DNA of 64,000 nt from an uncultured Erysipelotrichaceae bacterium (GCA_947385085.1 CANDJN010000002.1:1-64000); one strand, 5' to 3'. Positions 44,308 to 54,981 are shown, counted from the stretch's first letter. Made by a program: numbers and translations. Notes: a model not told the origin generated them from the sequence alone.

Positions 44308-45780
44308 ATGAAACGAAAACGTATTTTATTTACTATGATGGCTATGTTATTGACACTATCATTCATGCCATCCACCATTCATGCGCAAGAAACTGCGACG
44401 CAAAATATAGCGGATAGAAATTTGGAAGAACCTCCAATTTGGGGTAAAGAAAAATTAAGCGAATGTACTATTTACTCTTGTAGGATTTATACTTATCCGG
44501 TCGCGGTGAATACATCAGCTGAAACTCAAATTGGTTTTATTGAAATGGGAAATGGTTTCAACAACATGGAGGCTAGTCATGCAAATGGACTAATTCCTTT
44601 AACCGGTGATATGATAGAAGGATTCGACAGCAGTACTATCGGTAAGAAAACTTTTTATTTAAATACCGGGAATGAAAAATTTAGTGTTGATATAGAAGTC
44701 GTAGCACAATCCGACATGAGTCATGTTGGAAAGCCTGTTTCCATCCGCGCCGCTCTCTATGGTCAAGGCAAAAATATATTGTCAATAAACAGTGAATTTG
44801 GATATCCAGGAACCATTGAAGTTTTAGATGATCTAGGACAGCGAATTTATGCAGTGTATTTATTTACACAGGATATTCCTAATTTTGACAATACACAAAT
44901 AGGAAAGAAATCATATCCTATCTCCTATCTTGGTATGACTACAACCTTAGAAGTCGAATTTCATAAATACGATAAGATTTATATACTTTCACCTGATTTC
45001 ACTAATTCTAAGGTTATGCCAAGTCCAATTACTGTTCCAATCAATGCAGATTTAAATAATGTATCTGTATTCTATAATCCCTATACTATTGATGAAAGTG
45101 GAAATATATGGGATATGTATCAAAATGAAATAGGTAGAGGGGCTGCTGAGCCGTCTGAATACAAATCCTTGCCCCAAGAGCTAATCAAAAAAATCGATAC
45201 ATCAAAAGCGGGTGTTTATGATATTGATGAAACGCTTAGTGACGGTCGCCGTGTCATGTCAAAGGTAATTGTCGGCACTGCTGCGCAAAGCACAATCGAA
45301 AAATTACTGTCGCAGGAAGCACAAGCAACTATGCCTGCCGCGAAAAAAGATGTATTGAGCGTATGGGATGTACCCTCCGGAGAAGCTGGCGCAGGTACAT
45401 GGGTATTTAGCACAGGCATGAATAAAGGAAACACTGTAGTGGTATGGAGTTATCATAATCAGAAATGGTTAAAGATTGGAACATATGCTGTAGATCAAGA
45501 TGGCAATATCACTGTTACCTTTACCGCTGATCAATTATCTCCGGTTATCTTGGTTAAAGGCGATACAACAGTTAATGATCAAAACAGTCCTGTTGAAAAT
45601 AACAAACCTAATGAAAATAAACCTAACGAAAATAACAAGTCTAATGTAAAAACTGACATTATTAAAGATACAAGCAAAACAAAACAAACTGCTAATGCTT
45701 TACCAGTCATCGCTATTTTCATATTCTTAGGATTTGCGATCTTCTCTTCATCTAAAGATAGGCAAAAACAAAATAATTAG
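44308..45780 (+). CDS. Secreted, membrane-anchored surface protein of unknown function
   Basis: 490 residues. Signal peptide MKRKRILFTMMAMLLTLSFMPSTIHA cut after about residue 26. A mostly beta-sheet exterior follows with two similar halves (FDSSTIGKKTFYL and FDNTQIGKKSYPI), which suggests an internal repeat of Ig-like type. A Asn/Lys/Pro-rich linker (NNKPNENKPNENNKS, about 425-445) and one C-terminal helix (ALPVIAIFIFLGFAIF) with a short basic tail complete the protein. There is no sortase motif. An AAAAGGAG site precedes the ATG. Family not recognised. Confidence 0.7.
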   Translation: MKRKRILFTMMAMLLTLSFMPSTIHAQETATQNIADRNLEEPPIWGKEKLSECTIYSCRIYTYPVAVNTSAETQIGFIEMGNGFNNMEASHANGLIPLTGDMIEGFDSSTIGKKTFYLNTGNEKFSVDIEVVAQSDMSHVGKPVSIRAALYGQGKNILSINSEFGYPGTIEVLDDLGQRIYAVYLFTQDIPNFDNTQIGKKSYPISYLGMTTTLEVEFHKYDKIYILSPDFTNSKVMPSPITVPINADLNNVSVFYNPYTIDESGNIWDMYQNEIGRGAAEPSEYKSLPQELIKKIDTSKAGVYDIDETLSDGRRVMSKVIVGTAAQSTIEKLLSQEAQATMPAAKKDVLSVWDVPSGEAGAGTWVFSTGMNKGNTVVVWSYHNQKWLKIGTYAVDQDGNITVTFTADQLSPVILVKGDTTVNDQNSPVENNKPNENKPNENNKSNVKTDIIKDTSKTKQTANALPVIAIFIFLGFAIFSSSKDRQKQNN

Positions 45781-45823
45781 GCTACCTAAATCAAAAAGGC
45801 TGTAATGAATAGACAACTTAAAC

Positions 45824-45868
45824 AAAAAAAATGCATCGACACTCATAATGAGCAAAGATGCATTTTTT
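45824..45868. terminator. Bidirectional terminator between the surface protein and tcdA
   Basis: AAATGCATC (45829-45837) pairs with GATGCATTT (45857-45865) with A/T runs on both sides; it can serve the convergent genes at 44308 and 45945. Confidence 0.75.
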
Positions 45869-45944
45869 CGTTTCGCTACTCTTTATCGACCGATACTTTG
45901 ATGACTTCTTCCTAATCATATCAACGCTATCTTATAAGGTATGC

Positions 45945-46703
45945 CTATTCCAAACTTATCTTTTCCGCTGATCTTCGTTCAAGGATTGACTTCACCGCAT
46001 AGGAGGCGCACGCCAAACCTGCGGCAGCCGGCACAAAGGGCGAACTAGCAGGCGGCATCTGTTCCTTACGCGTTTTCCCTGCTTCATTGATTACTTTGCT
46101 TTGCTTATGTGGTATTTCTGTTGAGTACACAACCGTGATCGGCTTTTTGATATTACGCTTACGCACTTGTGATCGAATAACCTTTGCCAATGGATCATAG
46201 CTCGTCTGCATTAACTCACCGATTTTCAATGCCGTAGGATCTAAGCGATTTGCCATACCCATGCTGGAGATAAAAGACACCTTTCTATTCAAGCAAGTGC
46301 TGATCAATTCCAGCTTACTGCTCACCGTGTCAATCGCATCCACCGCAAAATCAACGGCATGCGCAAACAGATCATCATTGAGCTCTGTGCTGTAAAATTG
46401 TGGGTAGGAAATAACCTCGCAGTCATCATTGAAAGAGCGAATACGCTCTTGCATCGCAGTCGTTTTAATTTGATTAATCGTTTGATACGTCGCATGAATT
46501 TGACGATTGAGATTACCGGGAGTGATCACATCGTGATCCACCAAAATGATTTTACCGATGCCGCTGCGCGCTAAAGCTTCCGCACAATAGGAGCCGACAC
46601 CGCCGATTCCAACCACAAGAACACACGATTTTTTCAATACACTTAACTGATTATTTCCCAACAACAGTTCCATTCGCTGTAACGTGGTTTCCTTCATCGT
46701 CAT
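45945..46703 (-). CDS. tcdA: tRNA threonylcarbamoyladenosine dehydratase (ThiF/HesA family)
   Basis: 252 residues of the E1-like fold: VVGIGGVGSYCAEALARSGIGKIILVDHDVITPGNLNRQ, then VDAIDTVSSKLELI and SSMGMANRLDPT. TcdA cyclises t6A37 to ct6A in tRNAs using ATP. The family also holds MoeB and ThiF, but the length, the VDAIDT/SSMG motifs and the lack of partner genes favour TcdA. Confidence 0.85.
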   Translation of the reverse strand: MTMKETTLQRMELLLGNNQLSVLKKSCVLVVGIGGVGSYCAEALARSGIGKIILVDHDVITPGNLNRQIHATYQTINQIKTTAMQERIRSFNDDCEVISYPQFYSTELNDDLFAHAVDFAVDAIDTVSSKLELISTCLNRKVSFISSMGMANRLDPTALKIGELMQTSYDPLAKVIRSQVRKRNIKKPITVVYSTEIPHKQSKVINEAGKTRKEQMPPASSPFVPAAAGLACASYAVKSILERRSAEKISLE

Positions 46704-47287
46704 TCATCCTTTCTTCATTTTCCATAAAAATTCATTCGCTTACATTGCCCATTTATGAAACCGTTTCCACAAATTCTTATTATAATCAATATGATACCTC
46801 ATTTTGATGTGATTCATGTGTCTTTCTGCTTGTTTTATTTCATAAAGTTTTTACTATTTAGCGATTCATGCCGCTGTCCTTTTATATCATCAATTCAATA
46901 AAAGCCCTAAAACAAGCGATATATAATAAATTTTATTTCATATTATAATTTTATTATATTCTACTAGTTATATAAAACGTAAGCGTTTTACGTCATTTTC
47001 TGTGAATCGTTTTAAAGTGATTATAAATTCTGCCATCATCTTCGTACCTGCATGCTTTTTGTGCGTTCGCTTCTACGCATTTCTGTGTCAGTTTTCATGC
47101 CTGATCTAAATCGTTGTCTTCATGAATCACACAATCTTTTTTCTTTTATTATCGATCATTCCAACATTACAGTGTGATTATTTCCTGATTCAACCTATCC
47201 CTTTTCACCTTTCCGATCGCTTGTTTTTTTAGCTTTATCATAGTGACCTATAGAGTAAGCACATTGATTGGTTCTCATGTCATCACC
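46704..47287. other. Long gap upstream of tcdA, no gene seen
   Basis: About 580 bases without a supported ORF or RNA. It contains AT-rich promoter-like stretches (e.g. TATAAT near 46770) and a small palindrome AAACGtaagCGTTT near 46977. Nothing else recognised. Confidence 0.45.
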
Positions 47288-47776
47288 TCAATCGGAGAAT
47301 AAAAGAAGTAAGAAAATCGTGATCCAAATTACCATAACTACGAAAATACAAATCGCCATTTTCACATTTTCAATGGGAATGGCTCCTTGGGAAATATTCG
47401 CCTTTGCGAAAGTGTTAATGTAATTCTTGCTCCTTGCCGATGCCGTATGCATTCGCTTGTTTGATTGATGATCCAGCCTGCCCGGTTCATCTAAAGCTTG
47501 CCTTTTTGATATGCTGCGCTTTGAATAATTCACATGCTTAATGGGCTTTGCGGAAGGATTGCCTTCGATTCCATGATCAACGGCTCGCTGCTTATGCAAC
47601 AACTCGCGATGCATTCCTGTATGACGCGGCTGTTCCACCATTTCCTCACCGGCTACTTGACTGCGCCGCCGTGATTTGGATCGTGGCAAGATGCTGCCGC
47701 ATAAAGGACAGCGATCACAATAAGTGACGACATGACATTGCTTACATCGACGAGCTTCATCAAAAAATTCATCCAT
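47288..47776 (-). CDS. Zinc-ribbon protein with C-terminal membrane helix
   Basis: 162 residues, no named family. Residues ~10-30 hold a zinc ribbon (CKQC...CDRCPLCG). Residues ~35-125 are basic, low-complexity and probably disordered. Residues ~138-160 form one hydrophobic helix (VKMAICIFVVMVIWITIFLLLLF), ending two residues before the stop: a tail-anchored topology with the ribbon in the cytoplasm. It follows miaA by 19 bases on the same strand and may be co-transcribed with the mutS-mutL-miaA genes. Confidence 0.6.
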   Translation of the reverse strand: MDEFFDEARRCKQCHVVTYCDRCPLCGSILPRSKSRRRSQVAGEEMVEQPRHTGMHRELLHKQRAVDHGIEGNPSAKPIKHVNYSKRSISKRQALDEPGRLDHQSNKRMHTASARSKNYINTFAKANISQGAIPIENVKMAICIFVVMVIWITIFLLLLFSD

Positions 47777-47795
47777 GTTTTCATTCCCCTTTTAT

Positions 47796-48704
47796 TTAAA
47801 GCCAATTCTCTACATCCTTAATAATCTGTTCCTGCCATGCTTCTGTTTGCGTGTCATACCAATGCATTGGCAGCTGATTGCGAAACCACGTATCCTGTCG
47901 CTTCGCAAAATTCTTTGTGTTCTTAATAATTTGATCTCGACATTGCGCCATCGTCGCAGTGCCGTCCATATACTGTTTCCATTCCTTATATCCGATTGCT
48001 TGAAAGCACTGATACTCCCAAATATGAGGATTCTTCTTTACCAATGCCAATACTTCTTCCAATAGACCTTGTTTCATCATGATGTCAAAACGCTGTTCAA
48101 TCCGTTCATAAAGCAGTTCTCGTGGCATTGTCAAACCAATGAGATACGCATCATAGCACATAATATGTTCCTGTTTATCAATGATATCACTTTTCTTATT
48201 TCCTGCATGAGCCATCTCCAAGGCGCGAATTTGGCGCTTACGATTATGTGGATGAATGGTATTGCACGCTTTAGGATCAACTTGTTTTAACAACGCATAT
48301 AATTGCTCATTGGATAGCGTATCCAGAAAAGCGATAAATTCTTCATCTCGCGCTTGTTCATGAAACGTGTAATCATATAGTAGCGACTTGATGTACAAAC
48401 CGGTACCGCCGCAGACGATTGGTAAATGACCATGATTTGATATTTCTTTGATCCAATCGCGACCTTCTGCTTGAAAGCTTTTCACATCATAGTGATCTTC
48501 TATTTTATGGGTATCAATCAAATGGTGTGGAATCGATTCCATTTCTGCCTTGGTAATCTTAGCTGTACCGATGTCAAGTCCTTGATATACCTGCATAGCA
48601 TCGCCGTTTATGATCTCCCCGCTAAAATGCTTGGCTAAGGCAATACTACAGGATGTTTTTCCGACTGCGGTCGCTCCCGCAATCACCAATACTTTTTCTT
48701 TCAT
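47796..48704 (-). CDS. miaA: tRNA dimethylallyltransferase MiaA
   Basis: 302 residues: P-loop IAGATAVGKTSCSIALA, DAMQVYQGLDIGTAK, PHHLID, CGGTGLYI and the RQIRALE segment. It transfers dimethylallyl to A37 of UNN-reading tRNAs. Follows mutL closely, the common Firmicute order mutS-mutL-miaA. Confidence 0.93.
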   Translation of the reverse strand: MKEKVLVIAGATAVGKTSCSIALAKHFSGEIINGDAMQVYQGLDIGTAKITKAEMESIPHHLIDTHKIEDHYDVKSFQAEGRDWIKEISNHGHLPIVCGGTGLYIKSLLYDYTFHEQARDEEFIAFLDTLSNEQLYALLKQVDPKACNTIHPHNRKRQIRALEMAHAGNKKSDIIDKQEHIMCYDAYLIGLTMPRELLYERIEQRFDIMMKQGLLEEVLALVKKNPHIWEYQCFQAIGYKEWKQYMDGTATMAQCRDQIIKNTKNFAKRQDTWFRNQLPMHWYDTQTEAWQEQIIKDVENWL

Positions 48705-48706
48705 GA

Positions 48707-50719
48707 CTATCCCCTTAAAAATTGTTTCACCAGTTGCTCATCACTCATACAGATAAAGGTCGGTCGTCCATGTGGACAATGAAAGGGCTGCTCGCATTTG
48801 CCCAAATCCGCTATGACCTGTTTCATTTCGTCCATGGTTAGCGTGCGATGAAAGCGAATGGAACTGTGACATGCCATTGTCGCTATCGCAAGATGGCGGA
48901 TCTTTGCCTCATCCACTTCACGCTCCTTCATCCATCCATCCATCAAATCTTGAAGAAATGCCGTTTCTTCCGTATTTTGCATCCAGATTGGCAAATCACG
49001 CACCACTACGGTTTGATCTCCGAAACGCTCCAAGGTAATTCCTAATGCTTTTAACGCCTCGTTGCATTCCTCCAGTTGTGCCATAAGTGCCGGTTCCACA
49101 TCAATGGATATTGGTATTAACATCGGCTGACTTTCATTATTTCCCGAAAAAATCTGCTTGCGAATCTGTTCAAAATGATAACGCTCGGCTGCGGCGTGCT
49201 GATCGATAATATATAACCCGCCCTCTCCCTGGGCAAGAATATACGATTGATGAAATTGTCCGATCACCTCCAGCTGCGGTAGTGATGGATTTTTTGGCTG
49301 TGTGCCTTTTTCCTGGGCCTGCGGTTCCTTTTCCTGTTGGTCTTCTCTGCTCAACAAGTGTTCCTGCGTCTTTTTTTCTGTTTGGGAAATATCCGTTTCC
49401 GCTTGGGAAATAGGTGCTTTTGCACTTTTCGTGTTCGCTTTTGGGATCATCGGGCGCGAACGTTGCGGATAAGAAATGCCGCTATCCTCTACAATGTTAT
49501 CACGTGTCGAATCTGCGTGTTTTTCTGTGTTTTCCTGTGCTGTTTCCAATATCGGCTCCATCATCGTTTTACGCAGCGCTTCAAAATCCAATGATGGCAG
49601 TGATTCGGGATTTTGAAATCCTTCATTCACTTCCTGATGGAGCTTTTTTAGTTTTGGATCACGCTCATAGCTAAGATCCAGTTCCATTATTTCCGGCTTC
49701 GATTCCTGCTTTTTCAATGACACTTCACTAATCTGCAGGTGCTCCTTCAACGCCGTCTCTATGCTTTGATAAAGCAGTTTTTCTAATTGCTTTTCCTTGG
49801 ATAAACGAATTTCCCATTTGGATGGATGCACATTGACATCCACCAGCTGTGCCTCCATATTAATATTCAATACCGCAATCGGATAACGATCCTTGGGCAT
49901 ATAGTCATGAAAAGCATCAATAATTGCTTTCTGTAAATGATAATTGCGAATCATCCGGTGATTCACAAATAAAATCATATAATATTTTGTTGAGCGATTA
50001 TGTTGCGGTTGAGCAATATATCCATCAATTTGATAATCAAAATCGCTGTTTCTAATCGCAATGGCACTTTTCGCTATATCACGTCCATATATTTGCATGA
50101 TTACTTCTTGGAGCTGATTCGTGCCTTTTGTTTGAAATACTTGTTTTCCATCATGGGATAAATAAAAAGCAATATCAGGACGTGCCAATGCGAATTTCTG
50201 AACGATATCCAAGATCAAGGAAAACTCATATTGCGGACTTTTCAAATGCTTAAAACGCGCCGGAGTTTTCTGAAACAGATTATTCACTTCAATACTAGTG
50301 CCCTGTGGGGTTGCCGTCGCATGGACATCCTGAAGCGTCCCATAATATAGCTGTACTTCAGTGCTTTCCTTGCCGTTATTGGTTCGCAGCCGCACTTGTG
50401 AAACTGCCGCAATCGACGGAAGCGCTTCACCGCGGAAGCCCATCGTATGGATGTTCCATAAATCGACTTCCTCTTTCAGTTTGCTTGTCGCATGACGTTC
50501 AAACGCCGTAGTCGCATCCTCACGATCCATCCCGATTCCATCGTCGGTAATGGTTATGGAACCGATTCCACCTTGAGTAATTTGAATTTCAATGGATTTT
50601 GCCTCGGCATCCAGCGCATTTTCCACCAGTTCCTTTACGACACCGGAGGGTCGTTCTACCACTTCACCTGCGGCGATCATATTACAAAGATGCTCATCCA
50701 AACGATTAATTTTTCCCAT
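48707..50719 (-). CDS. mutL: DNA mismatch repair protein MutL
   Basis: 670 residues: N-terminal GHKL ATPase (AAGEVVERPSGVVKELVENALDA, DDGIGM, HATSKL, GFRGEALPSI), a long Glu/Gln-rich linker (about 370-470), and a C-terminal dimerisation domain with the DQHAAAERYHFE endonuclease motif and CPHGRP. MutL nicks the new strand after MutS binds a mismatch. 33 bases from mutS. Confidence 0.95.
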   Translation of the reverse strand: MGKINRLDEHLCNMIAAGEVVERPSGVVKELVENALDAEAKSIEIQITQGGIGSITITDDGIGMDREDATTAFERHATSKLKEEVDLWNIHTMGFRGEALPSIAAVSQVRLRTNNGKESTEVQLYYGTLQDVHATATPQGTSIEVNNLFQKTPARFKHLKSPQYEFSLILDIVQKFALARPDIAFYLSHDGKQVFQTKGTNQLQEVIMQIYGRDIAKSAIAIRNSDFDYQIDGYIAQPQHNRSTKYYMILFVNHRMIRNYHLQKAIIDAFHDYMPKDRYPIAVLNINMEAQLVDVNVHPSKWEIRLSKEKQLEKLLYQSIETALKEHLQISEVSLKKQESKPEIMELDLSYERDPKLKKLHQEVNEGFQNPESLPSLDFEALRKTMMEPILETAQENTEKHADSTRDNIVEDSGISYPQRSRPMIPKANTKSAKAPISQAETDISQTEKKTQEHLLSREDQQEKEPQAQEKGTQPKNPSLPQLEVIGQFHQSYILAQGEGGLYIIDQHAAAERYHFEQIRKQIFSGNNESQPMLIPISIDVEPALMAQLEECNEALKALGITLERFGDQTVVVRDLPIWMQNTEETAFLQDLMDGWMKEREVDEAKIRHLAIATMACHSSIRFHRTLTMDEMKQVIADLGKCEQPFHCPHGRPTFICMSDEQLVKQFLRG

Positions 50720-50752
50720 TGTCCTTAATCCTCACTTTCCCATCATCAATTA

Positions 50753-53302
50753 TCAGGAAATGATCTTTTTCAAGTCATGAATCAGGATCAATGCTTCCAT
50801 CGGCGTCATACGATCCGCTTCTATCTGCATCAGCTTTTCTTTGATTTCGATGAGCTGTGGATCAGATTTTGCCATTTCGATCGGTTGTTGTAATAACGCT
50901 GTACTACCATTACCGCCATGATCCTGAACTTCCAGATATGATAGAATATGCTTTGCCCGATTCAATACCGGCTCTGGAAGCTTTGCCAGTCTTGCGACAT
51001 TGATGCCGTATGACTTATCCGCCTTACCCTCACTAACCCGATACAGAAAGGTCACATCATCATTTTCTTCATGAACCTCAACATGGACATTGCGGATTCC
51101 TTCATGATGATCGGCAAGATCCGTCAATTCATGATAGTGTGTGGAAAACAGTGTTTTCGCATGAATATTTTGTTCAATATATTCAATCATGGACTGAGCC
51201 AATGCCATGCCGTCATAGGTAGAGGTTCCTCGTCCGATTTCATCGAATAGAATCAGCGACTGCGCCGTAGCGTTTTGTAACGCCTGATTGGCTTCCATCA
51301 TTTCCACCATAAACGTTGATTGTCCCGACATGATGTCATCACTGGCCCCGATACGGGTAAAGATTTGATCAAACAACGGCAGTTCCGCTTTGCGCGCCGG
51401 AACAAAACAGCCCAGCTGTGCCATGATGACAATGAGCGCTGTCTGGCGCATATAAGTAGACTTACCGCCCATGTTCGGTCCGGTGATCATAAGTATGGAA
51501 TCGTTTTCACCCATATATAAATGATTGGATACATACCGGCTTGTTTGTTTCATCATCTTTTCCAAAATCGGATGACGCGCTTCCTCTAATTCCACGATGG
51601 CTTCCTCATGAAACTTGGGCCGCGTATACCCGTTTTCACTGGAAATCTCTGCCAACGCATATAATGTATCAATAGTAGCCAAGGCATTCGCCAGATCATG
51701 AAGCTTGGGTATGTACTGCTTTACCAATTCCAGTAACTGAGTAAATAATTCGCTTTCCAATCGTATACTGCGCTCCTGGGCATGAACGATCGCATCCTCT
51801 TTTTCCTTTAACTCTTCTGTCACAAAGCGCTCCGCATTGGTCAAGGTCTGCTTACGCAAATAGCCGAATTCCTCCTTGATTTGATTCAAATTGGCTTTTG
51901 TGACTTCGATATAATACCCGAAAACACGGTTATATCCGATTTTCAGGGATTTCACCTTCGTCCGTTCTCGTTCCTTGGCTTCCAGATCTAAAATCCACTG
52001 TTTACCGCTTTGACCGATCTTGCGCAGCTGATCTAATTCCTCATGATATCCTTCCACAAAGATACCGCCCTCCTTTAAATTGAGCGGTGGATTTTCGACA
52101 ATCGCTCCATTCAGCTGTTCATAGAGAGCTTGACAATGGTCAATCTTTTTAAATTCTCGGTAGCTGGGACAATCTTGAAATAAGGAAAAAATCGCCGGCA
52201 CATGTTCCAGTGTTTTCACAAAACGCTGAATGTCACGCGGGTTGGCATTGCCATACGCTACTCTGGCGCTCAATCGCTCTAAATCATAAACACCTACCAA
52301 ATGCTCGCGCAGTTCATCCTTGGTGATAAAATTTTCATTCAGAAATTCTACCGCATCCAATCGCCGATTGATTTCATCGATATCGACCAGCGGATATTCA
52401 ATCCACTTTTTCAACATTCTGGAGCCCATCGCACTTTGACACTTATCCATAAAACTCCACAGCGTTTGACTTTTCGTATTGGTCCTTAACGGGCGCGTCA
52501 ATTCTAAGTTCTGACGCGTATGAAAATCCATCTGGAGGAAATCTGCCTCATGAATCCACTGAACCGGACTTAAATGTGTCATATTCCGTTTTTGTGTCTC
52601 ATCCAAGTAATTAGTCAATGTCGCAAAGCAGCGGCGTATCCTTTCATCATCAATGCCGTTCAATAAATGCTCATACTCACTTTTACACGTGTGATTTACT
52701 TCCTGAGAGATCGTGATACTCTCCATTTCTTCCATCATCTTGCGCACTTTTTTATCAAAATGCGGTTCCACAACTACCTCTGCCACATTGTTTCCCAATA
52801 AGAGCTTCTGAATCGCCATAACCTGCTTATCAATAAGTTGTGCTTGAATTTCACCGGTTGTCATTTCACAATAAACCGCGGCCAAGCCATATTGAAAATC
52901 GTAGAGCGACGCAATGTATACCGCGTTTTTTTCATCCTGAACCTCGTCCATAATCGTTCCCGGAGTGATGATCTTGATGACGTCTCTTTTTACCAATCCC
53001 TTAGCCAGAGCCGGATCCTCCAGCTGTTCAACAATCGCCACCTTATAGCCCTTTTGGATTAATCGCTGAATATAACCGTTTGCCGCATGAAAAGGAATGC
53101 CGCACATTGGAACGCGTTCTTCAACACCGGCATTTCTGCCGGTTAATACAAGATCAAGCTCAGCCGATGCCGTTTTTGCGTCTTCAAAAAACATCTCATA
53201 AAAATCACCGAGACGATAAAAGACAATCGCATCGGGATGCTTCTCTTTCACCTCTAAATAATGATTCATCATTGGTGTATATTTTCCCTTTTCCGCAACC
53301 AA
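50753..53302 (-). CDS. mutS: DNA mismatch recognition protein MutS
   Basis: 849 residues: mismatch-binding domain with FYRLGDFYEMFFEDA (Phe-X-Glu wedge), connector and lever domains, and a C-terminal ABC ATPase with Walker A TGPNMGGKSTYMRQ, STFMVEM, LFDEIGRGTST and THYHEL. Binds mispairs and recruits MutL. First gene of the mutS-mutL-miaA group. Confidence 0.96.
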   Translation of the reverse strand: MVAEKGKYTPMMNHYLEVKEKHPDAIVFYRLGDFYEMFFEDAKTASAELDLVLTGRNAGVEERVPMCGIPFHAANGYIQRLIQKGYKVAIVEQLEDPALAKGLVKRDVIKIITPGTIMDEVQDEKNAVYIASLYDFQYGLAAVYCEMTTGEIQAQLIDKQVMAIQKLLLGNNVAEVVVEPHFDKKVRKMMEEMESITISQEVNHTCKSEYEHLLNGIDDERIRRCFATLTNYLDETQKRNMTHLSPVQWIHEADFLQMDFHTRQNLELTRPLRTNTKSQTLWSFMDKCQSAMGSRMLKKWIEYPLVDIDEINRRLDAVEFLNENFITKDELREHLVGVYDLERLSARVAYGNANPRDIQRFVKTLEHVPAIFSLFQDCPSYREFKKIDHCQALYEQLNGAIVENPPLNLKEGGIFVEGYHEELDQLRKIGQSGKQWILDLEAKERERTKVKSLKIGYNRVFGYYIEVTKANLNQIKEEFGYLRKQTLTNAERFVTEELKEKEDAIVHAQERSIRLESELFTQLLELVKQYIPKLHDLANALATIDTLYALAEISSENGYTRPKFHEEAIVELEEARHPILEKMMKQTSRYVSNHLYMGENDSILMITGPNMGGKSTYMRQTALIVIMAQLGCFVPARKAELPLFDQIFTRIGASDDIMSGQSTFMVEMMEANQALQNATAQSLILFDEIGRGTSTYDGMALAQSMIEYIEQNIHAKTLFSTHYHELTDLADHHEGIRNVHVEVHEENDDVTFLYRVSEGKADKSYGINVARLAKLPEPVLNRAKHILSYLEVQDHGGNGSTALLQQPIEMAKSDPQLIEIKEKLMQIEADRMTPMEALILIHDLKKIIS

Positions 53303-53404
53303 AGCGATCCCTCCATTCAGAACTATATTATATCAAAAAATGCAGATTTTTGTCATAAAATCCCATGACAAATACCTAGCCTTTCATGAATCATTCTGAT
53401 TCCT

Positions 53405-53432
53405 TGTAAAAAAAGAACCTCACCGCGAAGTC
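53405..53432 (-). terminator. Terminator after the PTS permease gene
   Basis: Minus strand AGGACTT and AGGTTCT pair (with wobbles) around an eight-base loop, followed by seven T, just after the stop. Confidence 0.6.
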
Positions 53433-53433
53433 C

Positions 53434-54981
53434 TTATTCTTTAATACCGTTTCTTTTCAATTCTTTTTTTATTTCCTTGGCAATAATTGTAGAGAGATTG
53501 CCCAAGCGAATCAAATAGCCCTCTTTGGATTCCAAAATCAAATATGCTCCTTCCTGACGTAGCTGTTTAAAATTTACCTTATCGCGATAATTCAGCGCTA
53601 CTGTCATTTTATCAGGTGTTGAGGTGACGGAACGAATGTTGCCTATACCACCCAGCGCTTCCACAACGCGTTTACATATCTCATGACGATTACTGAAATT
53701 AAACAAACCGATCGCATAATGACTGAAATAAACCCGTGTAGCGAAGAAGAATAATACCATAACGATAATACCCACCGTTGCCATCATAGAAAATGCGTAG
53801 GACATTTCCGGATTTCGGAAATACAACAACAGATCAAGCATGGATCCGGGATTTGCGACCATCAGCGATCCTTTAAACCAATAGCCAACTGCCACTTCCA
53901 GCATTTGAAATCCGGCAAACAGAAAGCCTACGGTTAATAGGTAGATAACATAAAGCATCGGTGCCAGCGCCAGCATAAAAATCTCCATCGGTAAGGCGTT
54001 GCCACAAATAATGGATAACAGTATGGCAATAATAAAGAATAAGTAATAGCGCTTGCGATCCTTTTTCTCTTTAACCATAGATAAGTAGCCAAGCAAAAAT
54101 CCGGGAATCAGAAAGATATTGATGACATAATACGGCGTAATTAAATGTCCCGCATTGGTCGTCACAATTTGAAGATTTTGCATCGCATACCAGGCGTTGA
54201 CATCACCGGGATACAAAACTCCAAAGCTATCGGTCGCACTGCCGCCAAGCTCTGTGAACCAGAACGCTTCTCGTGATATATCCTGTAATCCGAATATCGC
54301 GGATATTCGCTCCGTTATACCATAGATGAATAGATTCATCGGATTGATTAAATCCTTTGCCAGAAATTGATGGAGATAATTAATTATAAGGATAACCAGC
54401 ATCCAGCCATAGGCAAAAATGATTCCTGCCACAACACTAAGTATTATGCTCAGCAACATCGCCCACGCATCATGATCAATAAACGACAACGTTCCATGCA
54501 TCGTATAATGACGTGATTTGCGATAGCTGTATGCGGTAATGCCATACGCTGCCAGCAAAGAGAAAATACCGGTATTGTATGGAATTTTAACAACCTCACC
54601 AAATACACTTTCGCTGTCAAAGCTGATCTGCATTCCTAACATATTGCCGTAAAAATAACTCGGCGCATCATTATTATTTAAAAATAGGATCATTAAACTA
54701 ATCACGATATAGCTTACCAATCCAATGAATACCGGTACGGAATCCTCATATCTTCTTGTTAACACGACCACAAAAACCAATAACGGAAAAATTCGAATAA
54801 GAAAACCACCGCTATATCGCATGATTTCACATATAATGATTACGATTTCATTTTTTACTTCCCATAGATATGCTACATTGGGATTAATGATCGCATTGCC
54901 GATTCCCAACAGAATGGTTGCGACAAACAGCACCTTTAGTGGAAATTGAATATATTCTAACATGGCATGCCACCTTGTCAT
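53434..54981 (-). CDS. PTS glucose-type EIIC permease with a degenerate EIIB domain
   Basis: 515 residues. About ten membrane helices with EIIC features (AFWFTELGGSATDSFGVLYPGD, PYYVINIFLIPGFLLGYLSM, NALPMEIFMLALAPMLYVIY). A C-terminal EIIB-like domain starts near residue 440 (EICKRVVEALGGIGNIRSVTSTPDKMTVALNYRDKV). In active EIIB proteins the sequence reads NIxxxDACxTRLRxxV; here the phosphorylated cysteine is replaced (TST). No EIIA or HPr gene lies nearby. It may transport with help from another EIIB, or act as a sensor. Divergent from rodA. Confidence 0.78.
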   Translation of the reverse strand: MTRWHAMLEYIQFPLKVLFVATILLGIGNAIINPNVAYLWEVKNEIVIIICEIMRYSGGFLIRIFPLLVFVVVLTRRYEDSVPVFIGLVSYIVISLMILFLNNNDAPSYFYGNMLGMQISFDSESVFGEVVKIPYNTGIFSLLAAYGITAYSYRKSRHYTMHGTLSFIDHDAWAMLLSIILSVVAGIIFAYGWMLVILIINYLHQFLAKDLINPMNLFIYGITERISAIFGLQDISREAFWFTELGGSATDSFGVLYPGDVNAWYAMQNLQIVTTNAGHLITPYYVINIFLIPGFLLGYLSMVKEKKDRKRYYLFFIIAILLSIICGNALPMEIFMLALAPMLYVIYLLTVGFLFAGFQMLEVAVGYWFKGSLMVANPGSMLDLLLYFRNPEMSYAFSMMATVGIIVMVLFFFATRVYFSHYAIGLFNFSNRHEICKRVVEALGGIGNIRSVTSTPDKMTVALNYRDKVNFKQLRQEGAYLILESKEGYLIRLGNLSTIIAKEIKKELKRNGIKE

